A stretch of DNA of 7,424 nucleotides from Fidelibacterota bacterium. GTDB taxonomy: Bacteria; Fidelibacterota; UBA8477; JABMPR01. The stretch covers positions 1 through 7,424 of the forward strand of contig JAUVDF010000041.1 of assembly GCA_030595455.1 (NCBI GenBank), written 5' to 3'. The first letter of the stretch is position 1. Each line of letters starts with the position of its first letter. Shown here in pieces: positions 1 to 5,754 of the stretch. Below the pieces are notes generated by a model. That model did not search any database, was not told where the DNA came from, and saw only the letters and a list, made by a program, of their open reading frames with translations. The position numbers were made by a program, and so were the translations under genes.

Positions 1-457
1 CCATATAGGCAATCATGGAGGCTGTTACTGCCCCAAAAGTCAGGGCTCTGACCTCATAAAATATTGGCAGCCTTCCTGCGGCATCCCTGGCAATATCGCC
101 GGCAGGCGTTAGCGCTTCGAATCCGGGCATCACACCACCAAGCCACATAATAAAAATGACCCACAGGTTTAAGATCAAGCCAACAAAAACCACAAAATTA
201 GCACGCTTGCGGCCATATAGTTCGCTAATCAAATCTGTTGCTAGAAAAGTAAGGGGGTAAGGTAAAACACCCACTGCAACTGCAAAAACAATGTCGCTCG
301 TGCCTTCAAAACTCAAGGTAAACAGCTTAATAAAGCGACTAATACCCAAAATGTTGAGCATGGCAAGCGTTCCCAGAAACAAGCCGGCTAAAACCAGAAA
401 AACCCGTTCTCTACGCTGAATAATTTCAGGGGATGGATTATTGGTGTACTGGGTCAT
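1..457 (-). CDS. yhhQ: Queuosine-precursor transporter, YhhQ/VUT family (partial, 3' end outside window)
   Basis: This is an inner-membrane protein of the YhhQ (DUF165/VUT) family, known to import the queuosine precursors preQ0/preQ1 or related deazaguanines. The 152 visible residues show a short polar N-terminus ending near ERVF, then hydrophobic segments around residues 20-40, 53-74, 87-110 and 137-152. The family hallmark is clear at about residues 66-87: YPLTFLATDLISELYGRK, followed by A and N. A conserved 'R-x-L-T-F-G' stretch lies near the window edge. Family members are about 220-230 residues, so roughly the last third is missing. The ATG at 457 overlaps the queD stop as ATGA, which argues for translational coupling and fixes the start. 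The family call is seen in the motif; the exact substrate is inferred from the adjacent queD-like gene. Confidence 0.88.
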   Translation of the reverse strand, partial: MTQYTNNPSPEIIQRRERVFLVLAGLFLGTLAMLNILGISRFIKLFTLSFEGTSDIVFAVAVGVLPYPLTFLATDLISELYGRKRANFVVFVGLILNLWVIFIMWLGGVMPGFEALTPAGDIARDAAGRLPIFYEVRALTFGAVTASMIAYM

Positions 458-864
458 TTATGGTTCGGGCCATAATAGTCAGTGTAGATCGTCGGTGTTT
501 CCTGTAATCTAACCCGATGCAGGCTTCCCGAGTTCAGGTGAGCATCGATCTGTTCCCACATCCAGACCACCATATTTTCAGTTGATGGTTGTTTCCCTTT
601 AAACCAGGGGATGTCTTTTTCTATTTGGGAATGATCCACGAGCTGAATCACGTGCTCATTGACTACCTGCTTTAAATGACCCAGATCTACTAGAAACCCG
701 GTGGCGGGATCGACTTCACCCGTAACAGAGATGGTCAGCTCATAATTGTGCCCGTGAATTTGCAGGTCTTTTCCAAAAGCAGCTTGATTGGCCGCCTCGC
801 TTAAGTCTTCGTTACCATAACGATGTGCAGCACAAAAGTGAAATATTTTATTTAAAACGATCAT
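454..864 (-). CDS. queD: 6-carboxytetrahydropterin synthase / PTPS-like protein (QueD family)
   Basis: This 136-residue cytosolic enzyme belongs to the QueD/6-pyruvoyl-tetrahydropterin synthase family. QueD converts 7,8-dihydroneopterin triphosphate to 6-carboxy-tetrahydropterin on the route to preQ0 and queuosine. Zinc ligands are visible as His14 (CAAHR) and His37/His39 (IHGHNY). Also present are the GFLVDLGHLK segment (56-65), the VDH pair Asp77-His78, PSTEN (93-97) and the C-terminal Glu122 (QETP). The oddity is the catalytic cysteine position, four residues before the first His of HGH: here it is Asp33 (FGKD), and the next residue is Leu, so neither the C-x3-HGH nor the E-x2-HGH pattern is present. 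The only cysteine is Cys11. A GAGG ribosome site lies 7 nt before the ATG. It is downstream of two lipoprotein genes (16-nt gap) and overlaps the transporter. The fold is near certain; the exact reaction is less so. Confidence 0.88.
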   Translation of the reverse strand: MIVLNKIFHFCAAHRYGNEDLSEAANQAAFGKDLQIHGHNYELTISVTGEVDPATGFLVDLGHLKQVVNEHVIQLVDHSQIEKDIPWFKGKQPSTENMVVWMWEQIDAHLNSGSLHRVRLQETPTIYTDYYGPNHK

Positions 865-880
865 AAACTATCCTCATTAA

Positions 881-1393
881 TTAAAACGAATCATCATTCC
901 AGCGTGAAATTCGCCAGACGCCGGCTGAATCTCCGAGAAAGTCGAAAACAGCATTTCCCGTGAGGTAAATGTCACCCCCAATAGACAAATCAAAGGTTTT
1001 TGTCAGGCTAATTTCACCACTTTGAGCTGTATCCGAAGCAATGGTGGCATTCCAGACCAGGGTGAAGTGGTCAAAAGCCCTGAATAGTCGCCCGGTTGTC
1101 CGTAATTCAGTATCCCTACCCCAATAGTTGTAGCCACCGACACCCCCAATATCAGGGTCATAGTAAATAAAGACAAAGCTGGTATCAAATAATTTACTGT
1201 AAACCATGCTGTCCCTATAAATATAAGCGTATCGAAAATTTTGTAAGACCTCATCCGGCGAACGTTGCTCTGTGAGTGTTAAACTGATAGCCCCATCAAG
1301 CTGGCCTTCACTAGGAGCAAAGGGGTTCCAACACCCAACCAGGGCAATTAGCATAATACCAATAATGATAAGCTTTTGTCTGGCTTGGACCAT
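881..1393 (-). CDS. Small lipoprotein, NTF2-like hypothetical (second of tandem pair)
   Basis: This 170-residue protein has a lipoprotein signal: a basic start (ARQK), a hydrophobic core and lipobox LVGC with Cys21 as the lipidated residue. The mature part carries SPDEVLQN (45-52), an aromatic region, FVFIYYDPD (73-81), YWG (90-92), LFRAFDHF (103-110) and a final WRISRWND (160-167). The pattern of an N-terminal helix followed by beta-rich sequence with a terminal 'W-x-I-x-x-W' strand suggests a SnoaL/NTF2-like fold, an inference from sequence pattern only. The same landmarks recur in the gene just upstream, so the two look like tandem paralogues. The ATG lies 3 nt after the upstream stop and has no clear ribosome site, consistent with translational coupling. 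It is probably membrane-anchored facing the periplasm; the function is unknown. Confidence 0.8.
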   Translation of the reverse strand: MVQARQKLIIIGIMLIALVGCWNPFAPSEGQLDGAISLTLTEQRSPDEVLQNFRYAYIYRDSMVYSKLFDTSFVFIYYDPDIGGVGGYNYWGRDTELRTTGRLFRAFDHFTLVWNATIASDTAQSGEISLTKTFDLSIGGDIYLTGNAVFDFLGDSAGVWRISRWNDDSF

Positions 1394-1396
1394 AAG

Positions 1397-1987
1397 CTAC
1401 TGTACCAGCGTTTTCAGGTCAGTCCAACATGACAGGGTGTCAGATTTCAGATCCTGCCAAGTTGATATTTCATACAAGAGGTCCGCGTTTTGTACCAGGG
1501 TTAAGGTTGCTTGACCACTGACCTTATTCGGCAGCAGCGCATTTCCTTCCAAATATGACATGGTCAACTGATAGTCGGCAATGATCTCGTACTGGTCACC
1601 GGTGGGAGAGAGTCGGTCTATTTGCCAATCTAAACGCTGTAAACCATCACCATTAAGGGTTTGAAATAACTTGGTGATAAAGCTTTCTTCTTCAGTATAA
1701 CCCCAATTATCAAAAATGCCTGGCTGAGAACTGGCAACTCCCTGGTCTGGAATAAATAAAAAACTTACCCCTGATCCCAGGTCATGGCTAAGTACATCCA
1801 GATGGTAGTTAAGTTTTTGAGCGGGAAACGCATTAGACAGGTTTTCAAGGACTATCTCAGGGGAGGTTGGAGGTCTCCAGGCATATGGGTCAGAAATGCC
1901 TATGGGAGGCTCTGATTCACGAGGTGTAAAAAGCTCGCAACCCATAAGCAGCAACAAGATCAGTATAGTGAATATTCCGGGCTTCAT
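1397..1987 (-). CDS. Small lipoprotein, NTF2-like hypothetical (first of tandem pair)
   Basis: This is a 196-residue protein when started at the ATG at 1987. The open frame extends to an upstream ATG at 2074, but that longer start would put the signal peptide about 30 residues in and would run through the hairpin terminator at 2037-2080, so I reject it. From 1987 the protein begins with a classic lipoprotein signal, and lipobox LMGC makes Cys17 the lipidation site. The mature part is proline-rich, then shows SPEIVLEN (42-49), a SFLFIPDQG strand (75-83), NWG (94-96), ITKLFQTL (104-111) and YEISTWQD (172-179). These match landmarks of the downstream lipoprotein in the same order. No clear Shine-Dalgarno is visible before 1987. 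Its function is not recognised; a periplasm-facing membrane anchor is the inferred location. It is probably the first gene of the cluster leading to queD. Confidence 0.75.
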   Translation of the reverse strand: MKPGIFTILILLLLMGCELFTPRESEPPIGISDPYAWRPPTSPEIVLENLSNAFPAQKLNYHLDVLSHDLGSGVSFLFIPDQGVASSQPGIFDNWGYTEEESFITKLFQTLNGDGLQRLDWQIDRLSPTGDQYEIIADYQLTMSYLEGNALLPNKVSGQATLTLVQNADLLYEISTWQDLKSDTLSCWTDLKTLVQ

Positions 1988-2036
1988 GAAACAGGAAAGT
2001 ACACCTTGAGACTTCAAATGCAAATCACATGTTGAA

Positions 2037-2080
2037 AAAGAAAAAGCTTGAGAAAAAGCACTGCTCTTTCTCAAGCTTTT
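2037..2080 (-). terminator. Rho-independent terminator of the kelch gene
   Basis: A perfect 14-bp inverted repeat (arms 2042-2055 and 2067-2080, loop of 11 nt) lies 28 nt past the stop of the reverse-strand kelch gene. Read on the reverse strand, the stem is followed by TTTTTCTTTTTC. This is a standard intrinsic terminator. It also separates the kelch gene from the lipoprotein/queD cluster. The stem would sit inside the long-start version of the neighbouring lipoprotein, which supports the shorter start. Confidence 0.85.
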
Positions 2081-2108
2081 AGATTATTTCTAACTTTTAA
2101 ATCGTCTG

Positions 2109-3371
2109 TTAACGCAACATGATCATCTTTTTCGCTGTTGAACCTGCTTCAGTTCTCAAGGAATAGACATATTGCCCACTCGGAAGCAACTGGCCTTCAC
2201 TATTTTTGCCATCCCAGACGAGATCATGGTCACCCTGGCTCAAAAGACCTTCCTTGAGGATCCTGACCACCTGACCACGAACATTGAAAATGCTGATTTC
2301 TACCTGGGTGGATTCAAACAGGGAGAAACGAATAGAGGTTGATGGATTAAAGGGGTTGGGAAAGTTCTGCTCTAAGTTTAGCGAGGTGGGAACTACCTCG
2401 TCTGGAGCTAGGCTTGTGGTTGTTGAGGCGGTCAAATCAATACTTTGCACAATCCGAAAACGCTGATAGGTCCCGTTTGAGCTTCTGGCATTGCCGGCAA
2501 CATAGTAAAGCTTATCATTGGCTATCGTGGCTGAGGCATGACGGCGACCAATCATATTCGTCTCGTAGTCTACCCAACTGCCATCAGAGATTGTATAGCG
2601 CATGACCCGTTTCTGCTCAGCAAAATCACCTAAAACATAAATGTGATCGCCGGAGATAGCCATTGTGTGGGCACTGGTTGGGCTTGGCATTGTGCCAAGT
2701 TGACTCCAGCTATTGCTGGCGATATCATATTCATAGATCGCGTCAAGAACACCACCGTTGTAGCCACCCATGGTATAGATTTTACCATCTTTAACAACCG
2801 CATCGGTCTGGGTTGCGACTGGTAATGGAGCTCCTGCGCTCCAGGAGTTTGTGCCAATATCGTAAATCTCCACTTTGTCTGAAAAACCAACCGCATCAGC
2901 CCCGCCAATTAGATAGATCTTTCCCTGATAGACTGCTGAACCGCCATACCTGCGGGGGGTTGGAACGTCAGCCCCTAAAGTGATCGTACGACTGACTGGA
3001 TCAAAAATTTCAAGTGCAGGACCAGTAGATCCGGTTCCACCAAAAATATAAATTAAATCACCACTGACTTCCGTGTTTCCATTCGCCCTGTATAGCGTTT
3101 TTACTGTATCAACTACCCAAAAATTATCGCTGAGAGCCATATATTCAACATATGAATATTCCCAAAATTCTATACCAAAGGGAGTTCCATAGAAAAACTG
3201 ACTTCCAAAATGCCAGAGTGTGTCATTGAGAAAGACTGTTGTCTGTCCACTATTACCATAATTGACTGAAGCTTCCCACTCTACTTTTAGCGAGTCACTT
3301 GTTGCCTGAGCTTTTAGCTGAACGCCAATGATTAGAATTAACGTCAAAATTAATACTGCTTTACGTTTCAT
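2109..3371 (-). CDS. Secreted kelch-repeat protein with C-terminal sorting domain
   Basis: This 420-residue exported protein starts with a signal peptide (MKRK, then a long hydrophobic stretch, likely cut after LKAQA near residue 23). Residues about 95-315 contain roughly five kelch-type blades. The clearest are at 141-188 (KIYLIGG, then VEIYDIGTNSWSAG), 189-235 (KIYTMGG, YEYDIASNSWSQLG) and 236-275 (HIYVLGD). Together they suggest a complete or nearly complete beta-propeller. Residues about 331-420 form a C-terminal module beginning LEQNFPNPFNPST and containing IFNVRGQVVR, WDGKNSEGQLLPSGQYVYSL and a basic end. This matches the type A sorting / FlgD-Ig-like domain used for secretion or surface attachment in FCB bacteria. 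A GGGAG ribosome site lies about 9 nt before the ATG. It is divergent from the reductase gene and ends in a strong terminator, so it is probably transcribed alone. The ligand is unknown. Confidence 0.88.
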   Translation of the reverse strand: MKRKAVLILTLILIIGVQLKAQATSDSLKVEWEASVNYGNSGQTTVFLNDTLWHFGSQFFYGTPFGIEFWEYSYVEYMALSDNFWVVDTVKTLYRANGNTEVSGDLIYIFGGTGSTGPALEIFDPVSRTITLGADVPTPRRYGGSAVYQGKIYLIGGADAVGFSDKVEIYDIGTNSWSAGAPLPVATQTDAVVKDGKIYTMGGYNGGVLDAIYEYDIASNSWSQLGTMPSPTSAHTMAISGDHIYVLGDFAEQKRVMRYTISDGSWVDYETNMIGRRHASATIANDKLYYVAGNARSSNGTYQRFRIVQSIDLTASTTTSLAPDEVVPTSLNLEQNFPNPFNPSTSIRFSLFESTQVEISIFNVRGQVVRILKEGLLSQGDHDLVWDGKNSEGQLLPSGQYVYSLRTEAGSTAKKMIMLR

Positions 3372-3560
3372 AAACGAACTCTCCCTTTTTGGTTGGTGAT
3401 AGTTTTGATCACATTTTTAAGGTAAATTTATATCACCTGGAAACAATGTTTATCCCCTGACGCTTCACGAACAGGAGACGTGGCTCACACTTTCCCCAGT
3501 AAATGCTTTGTGCTGCTTCAGTGCAGAACTATTTTGAATAGTGATTGGAGATGAACCCAG
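3372..3560. promoter_or_regulatory. Divergent intergenic region with promoters for kelch and reductase genes
   Basis: This 189-nt gap lies between divergent start codons, so it must hold at least two promoters. It contains a 7-bp inverted repeat, GGTGATA (3395-3401) and TATCACC (3431-3437), separated by an AT-rich 29-nt spacer that includes the palindrome TGATCA (3406-3411). These could be an operator, but the repeat is short. A TTTG at 3507-3510, then 19 nt, then TATTTTG at 3530-3536 resembles a Bacteroidota -33/-7 promoter pointing toward the reductase, with one base of spacing mismatch. No convincing sigma70 pair is visible. The function is implied by layout; the exact elements are uncertain. 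Confidence 0.4.
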
Positions 3561-4223
3561 ATGAGAGTTTTTGCCTGCATGGCCAGTTCATTGGATGGTA
3601 AAATAGGACCAGCCAGGACTGATCATTTTGTTTCGATTACCTCTCGCTATGATCTTGAACACCTGGAATCAATTCGTGATCAGGCAGATGGTATCCTCTT
3701 CGGGGCTAGCACCTTCAGAGCCTGGCCAAAAGTGCATCTCGGTCATAAGAAAGGGCAAGTCGCCCATCATTTTATCCTGAGTCACAGCCTAAGGCTTGAT
3801 CCAGAAGCCCCTCTTTTTCAAAACACATCCGTTATGACAACCATTTTTACGGGGTTGACCCGGGAGTCAGTGACGAATAGTCTCCCTGATCATATTAAGA
3901 TAGTCACTTTAACTGACCGCTTACCTGTCATTGAGCAAATTATCGACCATATTAAAACCCTGGGGATTCGAGCTCTGTTGATTGAGGGTGGAGGACAGGT
4001 TCTCCATCAATTCATAGAAGCCCGGGCTCTCCAAGAGCTTTATCTGACTTTAGCTCCACTGGTTATTGGACAAACCTCTGCTCCCGGATTGTTTGGGAAT
4101 AAAGACCTTTCCCAACATTTTAAACTCAAGCTTCAGCAAAGTAGACAGGTCAAAGACGAAACTTACTTGCACTTAAAATTTAACTACACCACGGTAAATA
4201 CAAATGAACAGCAAACTGCTTAA
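3561..4223 (+). CDS. RibD C-terminal / DHFR-fold reductase, stand-alone
   Basis: This 220-residue cytosolic protein has the RibD_C/dihydrofolate-reductase fold. The family reduces the ribosylamino-pyrimidine intermediate of riboflavin synthesis with NADPH. Motifs seen are MASSLDGKI (7-15), a 'DQADGILFGAST' stretch (40-51) and the nucleotide-binding LLIEGGGQVLHQF (139-151), followed by LYLTLAPLVIG (160-170). It lacks the N-terminal deaminase domain of full RibD, so it resembles stand-alone riboflavin reductases or the broader RibD_C paralogues of unknown substrate. No other riboflavin gene is in the window, so I assign no symbol. A TGGAG site ends 10 nt before the ATG, and no in-frame upstream start competes. 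The last 20 nt overlap the peptidase gene downstream. The fold is secure; the substrate is not. Confidence 0.85.
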   Translation: MRVFACMASSLDGKIGPARTDHFVSITSRYDLEHLESIRDQADGILFGASTFRAWPKVHLGHKKGQVAHHFILSHSLRLDPEAPLFQNTSVMTTIFTGLTRESVTNSLPDHIKIVTLTDRLPVIEQIIDHIKTLGIRALLIEGGGQVLHQFIEARALQELYLTLAPLVIGQTSAPGLFGNKDLSQHFKLKLQQSRQVKDETYLHLKFNYTTVNTNEQQTA

Positions 4224-5562
4224 GCACCTTCTGATAAACCTCTTGATGTTTTTTGCTTTTTTGCAGGCAGACTATCCCGATCAGCAAAAAGTCATTCGGG
4301 CTGGCCAGATGTGGAATCAAATGAGTAATGTTAGTAATATCATCTTGAGTGATGATGGAAAAACTTTGCAGCTGACCACAGGCAGTAACTCCGGAAGTTT
4401 TATTTTGTCGCCGGATACACTTGATCAACCATTCGACCGTGGCCTGCCATCCTGGAATGGCCAGGTCTTTCACGAGAATAGCGGCTTTAAAGTCTTGATG
4501 CGGTTTAAACAGGGGGCAACCTGGTCACCATGGCTCACTGTGGGATATTGGAAAAATTATATCTGGTCAACTTATGGTGCTACTTCATATCCCGGTGGGT
4601 ATATCGATTATGACTATGTTGTCCTCGGTGATTTCCATTTCGTATATCAGTGGTCAGTTCAGATGAAGCGCGGGTCAGATGAAGACCTTTCTCCCACCAT
4701 CGATAAGTTGAGCTTTTTTGTAAGTGATGAGCGCACGACAAAAGACATAAACTATAGCGCTATTTTATCTGAGAAACCCGCTGAGATCTTTTACCCAACG
4801 TCATTTATAAGCCAATATAATGTTAATACCGATATTGGTGGCAATATCTGCTCTCCCACTTCCACAGTCTTTGCAATTCGCAGTTATGATATTACTGTAG
4901 ATCCCTATTTGTTTGCTGTCGATAATTATGACACCTACTGGGGACTTTATGGTATCTGGCCCCGGGCAGTTCAAAATGCCTCTAAGTTCAACCTGGACGG
5001 TGCTGTAACACGCTACAGAAACTGGGGACAGGCTCGCGATACACTCGCTGCCGGCGGTAGAGTTGTTATGTCGGTAGGACCTCCATTATACGCAGGGCAT
5101 CTAATGATGTTAGCAGGCTTTGATGCACAGGGAGATCCTATTGTTCATGATCCAGCTAAACAAAATGGTGACACTTATAAATATAATAAATCAGACCTCT
5201 CACATTCTTGGTTCGACAAGGGCGGTGTCGCTTATACTTTTTTCCAGGAACAACTTTTTCCACTAACGCTTAATGAAGACCTTGATGTCGAGCATCCCGA
5301 CCAATTGGTTTTATATCAAAATTACCCTAATCCTTTTAATCACGGTACTGTTCTTCGGTTTTTTCTGGCAGAACCATCTGCAGTAAAACTATCTGTTTAC
5401 GACTTAACGGGACGGCTGGAGGTCATGGTGTTTGAGGGTTCCTTATCTGCTGGAGAGCATCGCTCTAGCTTGAGTGCAGGTAGTTTACCGGCTGGTGTTT
5501 ACCTGCTTTTATTGGAATCTAACACGGGAACTAATGTTAGACGGATTACGGTCTTAAAATAA
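4204..5562 (+). CDS. Secreted C39-like cysteine peptidase with C-terminal sorting domain
   Basis: This 452-residue exported protein begins with a signal peptide (KLLK, then a hydrophobic core to about residue 22). Residues about 28-175 form a beta-rich domain with features common ahead of C39-like peptidases: LPSWNG (81-86), VLMRFKQG (97-104), TWSPWLTVGYW (106-116) and FVYQWSVQMKR (146-156). Residues about 195-345 are a peptidase C39-like papain-fold domain. It has candidate oxyanion Gln204 (FISQYN), catalytic Cys216 (ICSPTST), His299 (AGHLMMLAGFD) and Asp316 (IVHDPA), so the active site looks complete. Residues about 367-452 are a type A sorting-like module starting LVLYQNYPNPFNHGT and containing VYDLTGR and LPAGVYLL. 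The start lies inside the reductase gene with no clear ribosome site, suggesting translational coupling. It is likely secreted or surface-bound; the substrate is unknown. C39-like domains may also be structural or non-bacteriocin peptidases. Confidence 0.85.
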   Translation: MNSKLLKHLLINLLMFFAFLQADYPDQQKVIRAGQMWNQMSNVSNIILSDDGKTLQLTTGSNSGSFILSPDTLDQPFDRGLPSWNGQVFHENSGFKVLMRFKQGATWSPWLTVGYWKNYIWSTYGATSYPGGYIDYDYVVLGDFHFVYQWSVQMKRGSDEDLSPTIDKLSFFVSDERTTKDINYSAILSEKPAEIFYPTSFISQYNVNTDIGGNICSPTSTVFAIRSYDITVDPYLFAVDNYDTYWGLYGIWPRAVQNASKFNLDGAVTRYRNWGQARDTLAAGGRVVMSVGPPLYAGHLMMLAGFDAQGDPIVHDPAKQNGDTYKYNKSDLSHSWFDKGGVAYTFFQEQLFPLTLNEDLDVEHPDQLVLYQNYPNPFNHGTVLRFFLAEPSAVKLSVYDLTGRLEVMVFEGSLSAGEHRSSLSAGSLPAGVYLLLLESNTGTNVRRITVLK

Positions 5563-5571
5563 CACTTCTGG

Positions 5572-5600
5572 AGCCAGTTCATCGCTGGGGCTTTGTTTTA
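5572..5600 (+). terminator. Possible weak terminator after the peptidase gene
   Basis: AGCCAG (5572-5577) can pair with CTGGGGCT (5585-5592), leaving a two-base bulge and a 7-nt loop. The hairpin is followed by TTGTTTTA. It begins 9 nt after the stop codon. The stem is short and imperfect, so this is tentative. The remaining gap up to 5754 is AT-rich and shows no gene. A promoter for the next gene is expected there, but I cannot place it with confidence. Confidence 0.35.
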
Positions 5601-5754
5601 ATAACACCTTTTTTAGCAAAATAGACAGCGAGGACATCGTTAATAATCGATATCTTATATTGTGAAAAAGCTTGGTGGGTCAGGCCTGTTTGTTAAATTC
5701 TGAACAGTTTTCAACGGGGACGAGAATCAATAACCTATATAGAGGATTTGCTCA

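Noticed and set aside
1988..2074. N-terminal extension of the first lipoprotein to an ATG at 2074
   Set aside because: It would bury the lipoprotein signal 30 residues in and read through the hairpin terminator of the kelch gene. The start at 1987 gives a normal signal peptide and lipobox.
2630..2908. Second frame within the kelch gene
   Set aside because: It lies wholly inside a well-supported kelch domain on the same strand and has no ribosome site or recognisable motif.
3394..3417. CRP-like site around TGATCACATTT
   Set aside because: The right half resembles the CRP half site, but the matching left half GGTGA is separated by nine bases instead of six, so the symmetry fails.
5600..5754. 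Promoter or small RNA ahead of the FecR-barrel gene
   Set aside because: Candidate hexamers such as TTGGTG (5672-5677) with TAAATT (5694-5699) match consensus only weakly, and no stable hairpin or recognised RNA motif was found.
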